Below are positions 6,153 to 13,799 of a stretch of 14,418 nucleotides of DNA, in pieces. Position 1 is the first letter of the stretch. Every line of letters begins with the position of its first letter. Made by a program: the position numbers and the translations under genes. This DNA is from an uncultured Prevotellaceae bacterium (lineage in GTDB: Bacteria; Bacteroidota; Bacteroidia; Bacteroidales; Bacteroidaceae), in the NCBI GenBank assembly GCA_945827465.1, contig CALZOH010000063.1, positions 1-14,418 of the forward strand, given 5' to 3'. The notes beneath the pieces were generated by a model. It did no database searches, was not told the origin of the DNA, and was given only the letters and a program-made list of their open reading frames with translations.

Positions 6153-8441
6153 TTATTCTGTTATTGTCTTTAATATTTTGAGAGTTCTGGCCAGGTCATG
6201 GTGTCCGTTGATATTGGTAAAACCTACTCCGGCGTTGTTGTTGAGGGTTCCTACAGATTCCTTGTTCTTACATTTCGCGCTGTAAGACTCCAATGCAGCC
6301 TTTTTGGTCTTCAAATCATTGCCCGAAATGAGTTTGTATTCCGGCAGAAATCTATGGGAGAAGGTGAACTGTCGGCCATTGGACTTGAAAGTAAGGTATA
6401 CACAAACCACGAAGTCAGGCACCTGTCCGTTGTAGATAGTTCTGTTGTCTGCGCTGGTGGGAAAAAGCACTTGCGGGTCGACGATGACCTTCTTGTCTCC
6501 TTTAGATGAGCCTGACAACAGGTGACCATAGTAGCGGTAGTTGCTTCCGCTCTGCTTTACAATAGAGCAGTTGGAGGCGGTTTCTTCCAATTCTTCCGTG
6601 ATGAAATCAGCAAGCTCTGCATAATGGTATTTCATGCGATTGCTTGCGTTGCCTGATCTGTATATCGAACCTTGCTTGAACTTGGCCGGATCGACTAAAT
6701 TGATAGTAGGAGCATTGGCCAACTTCATCATGGAGCGATAGCCCTGAGTGTGACCGGCATTTTCGTCGGGATAAACAGCTACAAACGTATAGATATTGAC
6801 GTCAGAGATGTCGGGGAAGACGTTGGTGTTGATGTTGAGTTTGATGCTGGAAGGATCATAGAAGGTCACCAAGCGCATCTCCTGGTCTATGCTTGATACA
6901 GTTTTGTATTCTCCTTGTTCACCCATTATTAAGTTAATACTCTTGAAAGAACCCATATAATGGTCGTCTACAACATATACAACCGGACTTTCCTGTAAAC
7001 TCCAAACGCCTTCGCCAATATGACTGCCGCTTTCTTTCATCACGCTGTTCATCACGGAAAGCGACGGTACATTGTTTTGTACGCGTGCCTTGGAGTAACC
7101 GCTCAGATCGATTTTTCCCGTCAGATTGAGGTTGATTTTACCCGGAATGGAGTCGATCTCGTCTTCTCCGATTTTCCTGTCCGCCATAATATAGTCGGCT
7201 ACCATGGATGCGCCGTTGCAAATCATACCGGCATAATAGAAGGCAGTGTTGGTGTAGCTGCCCGTCAATGCCTTTTCAATGCCGGCAAGGGCGCTGTTGC
7301 GCACGTCTCCCAAGAAAGAACCCATGGAAGCCAAGGTAGAACCAATTCCGTCAGCCGACGATGTGACCACAGTAGAGGCTTGTGTGTATTCGCCAACGAC
7401 ATTGGCAGAAAGAGAACCACTGAGGCTGATTTGGGCATTGTTAATGGTGCTGCACTCAATGGATAAAGACTCGTTGGCATCTTGCAATACCGAAGCATTG
7501 CCCGTATAGGCCGACATGTTCAAGTCGAATGCGCCCCAACCTCGGGTCAGCGTGTTGCCCCCTATACCTGAAATGGAATAGGGAGTGGCATAAGTGAAGA
7601 ACGATTTGTTGGACCCCGTAACGTTGGTAGAGAGTTGCACCTGTGATGTGAGGTTCATCGGAATGCCGTAAGTCAGAGCATTGAAGTAGGGAGCCTTTGT
7701 TTTGGTCTTATTGGCACTACCCATGGTGGTGGCAAATGACAATTCGCTGCCATTTCCGGTTGCATCGGTGATGTAATAGAAAATGCGCAAGATACCCAGA
7801 TATCTGTTGTAGAGCCCGAAGTAATTTGCATCCATAATATTGGGGTCTCCCAGAGTGTTGAAGACCATTTCCCAACCGTCTTTCTTGCACACATCCCTGC
7901 TGATGTCGAGCGGAATGGTGGTGCTGACATAAGTCTTGTTCCAGGGTGTATAGACCGTCTCGAAATTATGGTTGGTATAGATGGTTACCTTGTCCATCGC
8001 CTCCCAATTGGTGGAGAAATCGTCGTTGCTGTTGCTGCCACCTTGGTAGAGATAGGAAAGAGCGACGTTTAACTCCACCTGATTGCCATCGGCAAGGGTG
8101 AGCAGCACCTTGGCATTGCTCACTGCATCATTAGCAGTGGGTGAAGTCTTCAAAGATAATACGGGGTGTCCGTCTTCTTGGCCGCTCTGGCTGACGGTGA
8201 GCCATTGGGGAGTGTTTGCAATGGTACTGACATCGGCCTGCAAACTGTCTAAAACAAGGTATTGCTCGTCATCGGCGTTGGGCAATACGGTAGAATAATA
8301 ATAGGTACGCGTAAGGGCACCGCTATTATCATCATCTGAATCAGAACATGAGGCTGCGGTTAAAATTATTACCCCCCCCACGCAGAATAAAGCTAATTGA
8401 TAAGCTAAATTCTTTGAAAATGACAATAAATTCTTTCTCAT
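6153..8441 (-). CDS. Large surface lipoprotein of unknown function with BACON-like N-terminal domain
   Basis: This 762-aa protein is the first gene of the lipoprotein operon. I start it at the ATG at 8441; the codon before it is TTG. The signal peptide ends in TAASC (lipidation at Cys32), followed by SDSDDD, predicting surface exposure. Residues about 61-133 resemble a BACON/Ig-like domain (TPQWLTVSQSG, then NAKVLLTLADGNQVELNV), a module common in Bacteroidota surface proteins that bind glycans or mucin. The middle (about 140-300) has GWEMVFNTLG and NYFGLYNRYLGILRIFYY and is probably beta-rich. A Gly/Ser/Ala-rich stretch (about 340-422) follows and could form a hydrophobic helical hairpin. 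I cannot assign a function. Eight consecutive G (coding strand) fall in the signal-peptide codons for CVGGV, so slippage there would switch expression off. A clear promoter lies 65 bp upstream of the ATG. Confidence 0.85.
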   Translation of the reverse strand: MRKNLLSFSKNLAYQLALFCVGGVIILTAASCSDSDDDNSGALTRTYYYSTVLPNADDEQYLVLDSLQADVSTIANTPQWLTVSQSGQEDGHPVLSLKTSPTANDAVSNAKVLLTLADGNQVELNVALSYLYQGGSNSNDDFSTNWEAMDKVTIYTNHNFETVYTPWNKTYVSTTIPLDISRDVCKKDGWEMVFNTLGDPNIMDANYFGLYNRYLGILRIFYYITDATGNGSELSFATTMGSANKTKTKAPYFNALTYGIPMNLTSQVQLSTNVTGSNKSFFTYATPYSISGIGGNTLTRGWGAFDLNMSAYTGNASVLQDANESLSIECSTINNAQISLSGSLSANVVGEYTQASTVVTSSADGIGSTLASMGSFLGDVRNSALAGIEKALTGSYTNTAFYYAGMICNGASMVADYIMADRKIGEDEIDSIPGKINLNLTGKIDLSGYSKARVQNNVPSLSVMNSVMKESGSHIGEGVWSLQESPVVYVVDDHYMGSFKSINLIMGEQGEYKTVSSIDQEMRLVTFYDPSSIKLNINTNVFPDISDVNIYTFVAVYPDENAGHTQGYRSMMKLANAPTINLVDPAKFKQGSIYRSGNASNRMKYHYAELADFITEELEETASNCSIVKQSGSNYRYYGHLLSGSSKGDKKVIVDPQVLFPTSADNRTIYNGQVPDFVVCVYLTFKSNGRQFTFSHRFLPEYKLISGNDLKTKKAALESYSAKCKNKESVGTLNNNAGVGFTNINGHHDLARTLKILKTITE
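8372..8379 (-). repeat. Eight-base G tract in signal-peptide codons
   Basis: On the coding (minus) strand the sequence is GTGGGGGGGGTA, encoding Val-Gly-Gly-Val of the signal peptide. Homopolymer runs of this length near the start of surface-protein genes are classic slipped-strand phase-variation sites. Gain or loss of one base would frameshift the protein at about residue 23. A sequencing or assembly length error is also possible, although the frame is open as given. Confidence 0.6.
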
Positions 8442-8505
8442 CAATGGAATAGGATTAAGTTAATAAAAATAGAAAATTGGAATTAGGGTGATTTGTACAT
8501 CGCTG

Positions 8506-8538
8506 CAAAAGTAATACATACTTTTTAAACAAAGCAAA
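8506..8538 (-). promoter_or_regulatory. Promoter of the lipoprotein operon
   Basis: Read on the minus strand, TACTTTTG (8513-8506) is an exact match to the Bacteroidota -7 box TAnnTTTG. Upstream are two overlapping -33 candidates, TTTG at 8533-8530 (16 bp spacing) and TTTG at 8538-8535 (21 bp spacing). Transcription would start near 8500, leaving a leader of about 60 nt before the ATG at 8441. Confidence 0.7.
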
Positions 8539-8573
8539 GAAAGAAGGTTCTAATTTAATTTTTTTAATAGAAA

Positions 8574-8599
8574 GTCCGGTTGAAGACCGTTTGTCGGAC
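8574..8599 (-). terminator. Weak candidate terminator after the histidine kinase
   Basis: GTCCG and CGGAC arms (8599-8595 and 8578-8574 on the minus strand) enclose a 16-nt loop that can itself pair partly. On the minus strand TTTCTATTAAAAAAA follows. The stem is short, so read-through from the regulatory genes into the lipoprotein operon is possible. Confidence 0.3.
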
Positions 8600-8649
8600 A
8601 GGAGAATTGCCGGTAAGCGGCTTCTTTTGACAATCTGACGGTGCCGATT

Positions 8650-9570
8650 TCAGGCAAACTTCACGGTGAAGACGTGGCGACTGTCGGCTGAGGCGAAGCG
8701 ATAGTCCACTTTCCAATGATAATACTCGCAGATTTGCTTCACGATGGCGAGCCCCAGCCCATTGCCTTTCGGATTTTGCCGTGGATTGGCGAAACGTCTG
8801 AAAAGTGTTTCGTGCTCTAAAGGTGAACCGTCGGATTGATTGGAAACGCTGAACTCAGATTCGTTCCATACCACTTCGACACAATCATCTGGGCAACCAT
8901 GACGGGCTGCATTGACCACGAGATTATTAAGTAACATCTCTAAGAGCATCGGGTCGGCCTCGACAACGACTCTCTTTGCCGGTCCCGAAACGTGGATGCA
9001 GTCGGGCAGGATGAGTTGCCACTTCACTTTTAGTCGGTCGATCTCATGGGAGAGGTCCAATTTCTCTTTTTGACCATATTGCCGACTCTCTAAACGGGCC
9101 AATAAAAGCAGACTTTTGTTCAGATGGCTCATGCGGGTCAAAGTTTCGTCCATATTTTGCGCCAATTGGGCGGTGTGTTGATTTAAATCTTCTTGTATCA
9201 ATAGCTCCAATTGGGTGCGCAACACGGCAATGGGGGTCTGCAATTCATGGGAGGCATTCTCGATAAATTCCTTTTGAACCCGATAATTTCTTGACACCAA
9301 CCGAAAAGTGGCCCACATGGTCACCACGATGGCTACGGCCGTCATCACCCACTGAATCACCATGCCGATGGCCACATCCTCCATCAGGTCGACGTCGCTC
9401 TTGATGGTTCCATGACTCTCAAATTCCACAATCAAGTCTTCCATGTCCTCGGCATAAAAAGTGGTAGTGAGCAGATATAGCACCGGCATGCACAGCAACA
9501 GGATGAGCAAGGCCGTTGCACCCAGTCGGATCAGGCTGAGAAAATGGCGGTCGGAAGTCAGTCTACCCAT
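8650..9570 (-). CDS. Membrane sensor histidine kinase
   Basis: This 306-aa inner-membrane kinase has two transmembrane helices (about 17-37 and 68-90) enclosing only about 30 residues outside the membrane. The cytoplasmic part has an H-box with phospho-acceptor His108 (ENASHELQTPIAVLR), an N-box (LNNLVVNAARHG, Asn220) and a G-box (GNGLGLAIVK, 270-279). The first G-box (DxGxG) is not conventional; the corresponding region reads VSNQSDGSPL. There is no HAMP domain, so the kinase is small for its class. With such a short external loop it probably senses the membrane, a partner protein or a small ligand rather than using a folded sensor domain. It overlaps the response-regulator gene by 13 bp and is cotranscribed with it. 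Targets are unknown; the adjacent lipoprotein operon and the divergent glycosidase pair are the obvious candidates. Confidence 0.93.
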   Translation of the reverse strand: MGRLTSDRHFLSLIRLGATALLILLLCMPVLYLLTTTFYAEDMEDLIVEFESHGTIKSDVDLMEDVAIGMVIQWVMTAVAIVVTMWATFRLVSRNYRVQKEFIENASHELQTPIAVLRTQLELLIQEDLNQHTAQLAQNMDETLTRMSHLNKSLLLLARLESRQYGQKEKLDLSHEIDRLKVKWQLILPDCIHVSGPAKRVVVEADPMLLEMLLNNLVVNAARHGCPDDCVEVVWNESEFSVSNQSDGSPLEHETLFRRFANPRQNPKGNGLGLAIVKQICEYYHWKVDYRFASADSRHVFTVKFA

Positions 9571-10232
9571 TTGTAACCTACGCCGTAAAGTGTGCGGATA
9601 TGGTCGGCATAATCTGCAGCGGCCAATTTCTTCTTCAGATTCTTGATATGGGCAAAAACAAAGTTAAAATTGCTCATCAGTTCGACCATTTCACCCGACA
9701 AATGTTCGGCAATGGCACTCTTGCTGACAACTTTGTTCTTGTTACTGATCAAGAAAAGCAATAGCTCGTACTCGGATTTGGTCAAGTCCAACTCCTGTTG
9801 GCCAACCGTTACCTTCTTCTCCTCTAAATAAATGGTCAGTTTCCCCTCCGACAACACGTTGGAGGCTTGGAAACTGCGGCGACGAATCAGTGCGAAGATG
9901 CGCATGGAAAGTTCCGTGAGATTAAAGGGCTTGGAAATGTAGTCGTCGGCTCCTATCTTCAGACCTTCGACGATATCTTCGGTGGAATTGCGCGCCGACA
10001 CCACAATAACGCCTACCGAGGGCTTGTGGAGCTTGAGCCACCGCAGTACATCCATACCCGAACCGTCGGGCAGCATCAAATCAAGCAGAATGCAATCGTA
10101 ATCGTACAGACTGACCATCATCAACGCATCGCGCCTGGATGTAGCCTGCTCGCACAGATAGTCCTGAGAAGAAAGATATTGTGCCACATTATCGGCCAGC
10201 TCCTGACGATCTTCAACAATCAATACTTTCAT
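9558..10232 (-). CDS. OmpR/PhoB-family response regulator
   Basis: This 224-aa DNA-binding response regulator has a receiver domain at about 1-118: acidic pair Glu7-Asp8, phosphorylation site Asp51 (CILLDLMLPDGSG), switch Ser79 (VVSA) and Lys101 (SKPFN). A winged-helix output domain spans about 125-224 (LDLTKSEYELLLFLI, then RTLYGVGYKWVD). I start it at the ATG at 10232, which gives the normal MKVLIVED start. An in-frame ATG at 10355 would add 41 residues unlike any receiver domain and would read through the promoter. It is the partner of the kinase that overlaps its 3' end by 13 bp. Its gene is divergent from the NamZ/GH20 pair over a 199-bp shared region, so it may control both directions; no binding-site repeat was identified. 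Confidence 0.95.
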   Translation of the reverse strand: MKVLIVEDRQELADNVAQYLSSQDYLCEQATSRRDALMMVSLYDYDCILLDLMLPDGSGMDVLRWLKLHKPSVGVIVVSARNSTEDIVEGLKIGADDYISKPFNLTELSMRIFALIRRRSFQASNVLSEGKLTIYLEEKKVTVGQQELDLTKSEYELLLFLISNKNKVVSKSAIAEHLSGEMVELMSNFNFVFAHIKNLKKKLAAADYADHIRTLYGVGYKWVD

Positions 10233-10251
10233 GGGGTTCTTCTTTTTCTTG

Positions 10252-10259
10252 CAAAAGTA
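10252..10259 (-). promoter_or_regulatory. Promoter -7 box of the regulator-kinase operon
   Basis: TACTTTTG on the minus strand is an exact match to TAnnTTTG, with its last base 19 nt before the response-regulator ATG. The -33 region has only TTTT/TTTC. The leader would be very short. Its 11-nt context TTACTTTTGCA is the same as at the lipoprotein-operon promoter. Confidence 0.6.
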
Positions 10260-10372
10260 AATCAATATTCTGTAGAAAATTTGAAGCGGCATTGATTTTG
10301 CAAAAAATGTCATCAAGAGGAGGTTATATTTCTGTATTTGTGCATTTGCAGCCAAAAAGCCTTTCTCAATTC

Positions 10373-10403
10373 TTGGTAAAAAGGGTAAAGAAAGTTATCT
10401 TTG
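10373..10403 (+). promoter_or_regulatory. Promoter of the NamZ/GH20 operon
   Basis: TATCTTTG at 10396-10403 matches the Bacteroidota -7 consensus TAnnTTTG exactly. TTGG at 10373-10376 is a -33 box with the usual 19-bp spacing. The start of transcription would be near 10410, about 20 nt before the ATG at 10432. Confidence 0.7.
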
Positions 10404-10431
10404 CACAACTATTGAAGATTTCATCCTTTTC

Positions 10432-11598
10432 ATGAAAAGATATTTAGCTCTCATTTTCCTCTTGCTCGTGGCATTTGAAACCATCCATGCCAAGAAACGC
10501 ATCATTACGGGCGATGAACGTACCGAGCTATACCTGCCGATGCTTGAAGGCAAGCGTATAGCCCTCTTCTCCAACCATACGGGACTGGCCGGTGAGCAGC
10601 ATGTGCTCGATTTGCTCATCTCGAAAGGCGTTAATGTAAGTTGCATTTTCTCGCCCGAGCATGGTTTTCGCGGTACGGCAGATGCAGGAGAACGTGTATC
10701 GAGCAGCGTAGACGACAAAACGGGGGTATCCATCATTTCGCTCTACGGGGGAAAGTCTCCTTTGAAAGATCCGGCCACTCTGGAGCGTTTCGATATCCTG
10801 TTGGTGGACATACAAGATGTGGGACTGCGCTTCTATACTTATTATGTCACCATGTGTAAGCTGATGGACGCCTGCGCACCGCTCAATAAGCAGGTCATTG
10901 TGCTTGACCGCCCCAATCCAAACGGACATTACGTGGATGGTCCCATTCTCGACATGTCGCTCAAATCGGGTGTAGGCTGGCTACCCATTCCCGTGGTGCA
11001 TGGCATGACTTTAGGCGAGCTGGCCCAGATGATCAACGGCGAAGGATGGCTGGAATGCGGAAAAAGATGTCCTTTAACCGTGATTCCCTGTGATAATTAC
11101 ACCCACCGGACACGTTGCGACATCACGGTGCCCCCCTCGCCCAACCTGCCTAATCTGCAATCGGTGTTGCTTTATCCCTCTCTGTGCTATTTTGAGGGGA
11201 CATCGGTCAGCTTGGGACGTGGTACTCACTTCCCCTTTCAGGTTTACGGGCATCCCGACATGAAAAATCGCAAGTTCAGTTTCTTGGTAGAGAGCCTGCC
11301 CGGTGCAAAAAATCCACCGCAATTGGGTAAAGTATGCTACGGTGTAGACCTGCGCCAACTACCGGAATCGGTGATCAGGAAGAAGGGACTCGACCTGAGT
11401 TACGTAATTGATGCTTATCGGGATTTGAATATGGGCGATAAGTTCTTCACCAACTTTTTTGAACTACTGATAGGTAAGCGCGACGTGCGAAGAATGATTA
11501 TCAACGGCATGACAGCCGAACAAATCAAGGCAACCTGGCAAGACGACGTGCGCAAGTTTCGCAAACAACGCAAGCCCTATTTATTATATAAGGAATAA
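10432..11598 (+). CDS. namZ: Exo-beta-N-acetylmuramidase NamZ (DUF1343, GH171)
   Basis: This 388-aa secreted protein has a signal peptide of about 20 residues (ending TIHA) and then one full-length DUF1343 domain. Conserved motifs are SNHTGLA (47-53), FSPEHGFRG (73-81, with the conserved Glu76), VDIQDVGLRFYTY (125-137), DRPNPNG (159-165), PSPNLP (235-240) and EGTSVSLGRGTHFPFQ (255-270). The family has been shown to release MurNAc from the non-reducing end of peptidoglycan fragments (B. subtilis YbbC and a Tannerella homologue). The protein probably acts in the periplasm. Its neighbour 31 bp downstream is a GH20 hexosaminidase that could remove the next GlcNAc, so the two make sense as a peptidoglycan-fragment recycling or salvage pair. 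The family call is strong; the substrate comes from family knowledge. Confidence 0.93.
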   Translation: MKRYLALIFLLLVAFETIHAKKRIITGDERTELYLPMLEGKRIALFSNHTGLAGEQHVLDLLISKGVNVSCIFSPEHGFRGTADAGERVSSSVDDKTGVSIISLYGGKSPLKDPATLERFDILLVDIQDVGLRFYTYYVTMCKLMDACAPLNKQVIVLDRPNPNGHYVDGPILDMSLKSGVGWLPIPVVHGMTLGELAQMINGEGWLECGKRCPLTVIPCDNYTHRTRCDITVPPSPNLPNLQSVLLYPSLCYFEGTSVSLGRGTHFPFQVYGHPDMKNRKFSFLVESLPGAKNPPQLGKVCYGVDLRQLPESVIRKKGLDLSYVIDAYRDLNMGDKFFTNFFELLIGKRDVRRMIINGMTAEQIKATWQDDVRKFRKQRKPYLLYKE

Positions 11599-11629
11599 TT
11601 AATCCATAATCATATCATACCAATTACTC

Positions 11630-13576
11630 ATGAGAAGAATACTTCTGATTATTTCTTTGTGCTGCACACTGACCATCGGTGCACAAAAGAACAAGAACCC
11701 CAAACCATTTATTGTTCCTGAACTGAAGGAATGGACCGGCAAAGATGGGATCTTGATGCTGTCGGAACAGTCAAGCATTGTTTACCCCAAAGGCGACACG
11801 ATGCTCAAGAAGATGGCACAAGGTTTGGCCGACGATTTCAAACAACTGATCGGCCTGAGCCTGAACACCCGGGATGGAAAGCCTGAAAAAGGTGACATCG
11901 TGCTTCAAATCAACTCTGACAAGAAGTTGGGTGAAGAAGGTTATGCCCTTCAAGTGGATGACCGCATCGTGATTGCCGCTCCGCAAAACGCCGGTGTATT
12001 CTGGGGAACACGTACCCTGCTGCAAATGTCGGAACAAAGTCTGGCACTTCCCAAAGGCAGCATCCGCGACTGGCCCGACTACGCCATCAGAGGCATGATG
12101 CTCGACTGTGGAAGAAAATTCATCCCGATGCACTTCTTGCGCGACTACGTAAAATTGCTCGCCTACTACAAGATGAATGCCTTCCAGATTCATCTTAACG
12201 ACAATGGATTCCCGCGTTTCTTTGAAAACAACTGGGAAAAAACCTATGCTGCATTCCGCTTGGAATGTGAAACCTTCCCCGGATTGACAGCTCGCGACGG
12301 ACATTATTCTAAATTGGAATTTATCGACCTGCAAAGTCTGGCCGAAGACAACTATGTAGAAATCATTCCTGAAATTGATGCTCCGGCACACGTACTGGCC
12401 TTCACACAGTATAAACCCGAAATCGGAAGCAAGGAATATGGCATGGACCATTTAGACCTGTTTAACCCTGCCACTTATGATTTCATGGACAAACTGCTGA
12501 AAGAATACCTCTCAGGCTATCGTCAGGTTTTCCGTGGCAAGCGCGTACACATCGGTACCGACGAATATTCCAACCGCGACACAACCGTTGTTGAGAAGTT
12601 CCGCGAATTTACCGACCGCTATATCAAGTATGTGGAAAGTTTTGGAAAGCAAGCATGCGTATGGGGAGCTTTGACTCATGCCAAAGGAAAGACTCCCGTC
12701 AAGAGCGAAAACGTTGTGATGTCGGCATGGTACAATGGTTATGCCGATCCCAAAGAAATGGTGAAGCAAGGATACCATCTCATCAGCATTCCTGACGGAC
12801 TTCTTTACATTGTGCCGCAAGCCGGTTACTACTACGACTATCTGAACACCAAGTACCTTTATGAAAAATGGACGCCCAATATCGTTGGTAAGGAAGTATT
12901 TCCCGAACGCGATCCGGCCATACTCGGAGGTATGTTCGCAGTTTGGAACGACCACGTAGGCAATGGTATCTCTACCAAGGACATTCACCATCGTTGCCTC
13001 CCTGCCATCCAAACCTTGGCCGTAAAAATGTGGACGGGAAGCCATCCGACACTTAACTTCGACGAATTTGACAAGCAGCGCAAGAATCTGAGTGAAGCTC
13101 CCGGTGTCAATCAGGCGGGACGCTTGCGCAAAGAGCCTGGTCTGGCCTTCCAAATGGCCAATGTAGCGCCCAACTCAACCACAGAATACGAGGAAATTGG
13201 CTACAACTATCGCGTTAGCTTCACCTTGGAAGGTAAAGCCGAGGAAACAGGCACTGTGCTCTTTGAATCACGCGATGCAAAATTCTATCTCAGCGACCCC
13301 ATAAAGGGTATGTTGGGCTTCTCTCGCGATGGATACCTCAACCAATTCAGTTATCCCGTTCCACAAGGACGTACCGTCAACATTGCCATCGAGGGTGACA
13401 ACCGTGCAACCCGCCTCTTCATCGATGGAAAGAAGGTGGAAGAACTGAATATTCAGAAACGTTACTTCGATGAAAAGGGCAGTAAGATCAACTACAATCG
13501 TACTCTCGTCTTCCCGTTGCGCAAAACAGGTAATTTCAAGAGTAAGATTACGAATCTACGTGTAGAACAGATTTAA
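11630..13576 (+). CDS. GH20 beta-N-acetylhexosaminidase
   Basis: This 648-aa secreted enzyme has a signal peptide of about 18 residues (ending TIGA), a GH20b-type N-terminal alpha/beta domain (about 25-148), a TIM-barrel catalytic domain (about 152-495) and a C-terminal beta-sandwich (about 515-648) that resembles a concanavalin/LamG-like lectin fold. The catalytic Asp311-Glu312 pair lies in VHIGTDEYS; other family motifs are RGMMLDCGRKF (154-164), IHLNDNG (187-193) and IIPEIDAPAH (245-254). GH20 enzymes use substrate-assisted catalysis on terminal GlcNAc or GalNAc residues. The gene follows namZ by 31 bp without a promoter or terminator between them, so it is cotranscribed. Together the pair could remove MurNAc and GlcNAc in turn; host glycans are an alternative GH20 substrate. 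Confidence 0.95.
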   Translation: MRRILLIISLCCTLTIGAQKNKNPKPFIVPELKEWTGKDGILMLSEQSSIVYPKGDTMLKKMAQGLADDFKQLIGLSLNTRDGKPEKGDIVLQINSDKKLGEEGYALQVDDRIVIAAPQNAGVFWGTRTLLQMSEQSLALPKGSIRDWPDYAIRGMMLDCGRKFIPMHFLRDYVKLLAYYKMNAFQIHLNDNGFPRFFENNWEKTYAAFRLECETFPGLTARDGHYSKLEFIDLQSLAEDNYVEIIPEIDAPAHVLAFTQYKPEIGSKEYGMDHLDLFNPATYDFMDKLLKEYLSGYRQVFRGKRVHIGTDEYSNRDTTVVEKFREFTDRYIKYVESFGKQACVWGALTHAKGKTPVKSENVVMSAWYNGYADPKEMVKQGYHLISIPDGLLYIVPQAGYYYDYLNTKYLYEKWTPNIVGKEVFPERDPAILGGMFAVWNDHVGNGISTKDIHHRCLPAIQTLAVKMWTGSHPTLNFDEFDKQRKNLSEAPGVNQAGRLRKEPGLAFQMANVAPNSTTEYEEIGYNYRVSFTLEGKAEETGTVLFESRDAKFYLSDPIKGMLGFSRDGYLNQFSYPVPQGRTVNIAIEGDNRATRLFIDGKKVEELNIQKRYFDEKGSKINYNRTLVFPLRKTGNFKSKITNLRVEQI

Positions 13577-13610
13577 CCGTCTACTGCTGTAGATAGCATC
13601 ATAACTCCAA

Positions 13611-13653
13611 AGGGAGGCAAAAGTTCTTGCAATGGATGAACTTTTGCCTCCCT
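13611..13653 (+). terminator. Strong intrinsic terminator of the NamZ/GH20 operon
   Basis: A perfect 16-bp stem (GGGAGGCAAAAGTTC at 13612-13626 with its complement at 13638-13652, plus an outer A-T pair) with an 11-nt loop, followed by CTTTTGA. It lies 34 bp after the GH20 stop codon. Confidence 0.9.
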
Positions 13654-13733
13654 CTTTTGATCAGATGGATACCATCCATCCTGCTGATGACTCCATGCCA
13701 TGACAGACAACTCTTCCATCGTCTGAGAAAAAA
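13654..13733. other. Intergenic spacer with a small hairpin
   Basis: No gene is seen here. GATGGAT-ACC-ATCCATC (13664-13680) is a perfect 7-bp stem with a 3-nt loop and no T-tract, of unknown role. Confidence 0.4.
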
Positions 13734-13765
13734 TTTGATGGAGTCGCAGAAAAATAGTATTTTCG
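13734..13765 (+). promoter_or_regulatory. Promoter of the AAA-ATPase-like gene
   Basis: TTTG at 13734-13737 and TATTTTCG at 13758-13765 (one mismatch to TAnnTTTG) are 20 bp apart, the normal Bacteroidota spacing. The leader to the ATG at 13800 would be about 28 nt. Confidence 0.6.
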
Positions 13766-13786
13766 CGCAGTAAAGCAAAAATACTT

Positions 13787-13793
13787 AGGAGGA
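13787..13793 (+). promoter_or_regulatory. Strong Shine-Dalgarno site before the AAA-ATPase-like gene
   Basis: AGGAGGA ends 6 nt before the ATG at 13800 and fixes that start. Such a canonical site is rare in Bacteroidota and suggests efficient translation. Confidence 0.7.
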
Positions 13794-13799
13794 ATCATC

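Noticed and set aside
2019..8441. Polysaccharide utilisation locus (SusC/SusD type)
   Set aside because: The lipoproteins lack SusD features, no TonB-dependent receptor is present, and no glycosidase is in the operon.
8442..8444. TTG start one codon upstream of the ATG of the large lipoprotein
   Set aside because: An ATG follows immediately at 8441, so the TTG adds nothing.
10233..10355. N-terminal extension of the response regulator from an upstream ATG at 10355
   Set aside because: The extra 41 residues do not fit a receiver domain, and the frame crosses an exact -7 promoter box at 10252-10259. MKVLIVED from 10232 is the normal start.
11771..13153. Long minus-strand frames of 226 and 213 codons inside the GH20 gene
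   Set aside because: They are antisense shadows of a gene with complete GH20 motifs, and their translations match nothing recognisable.
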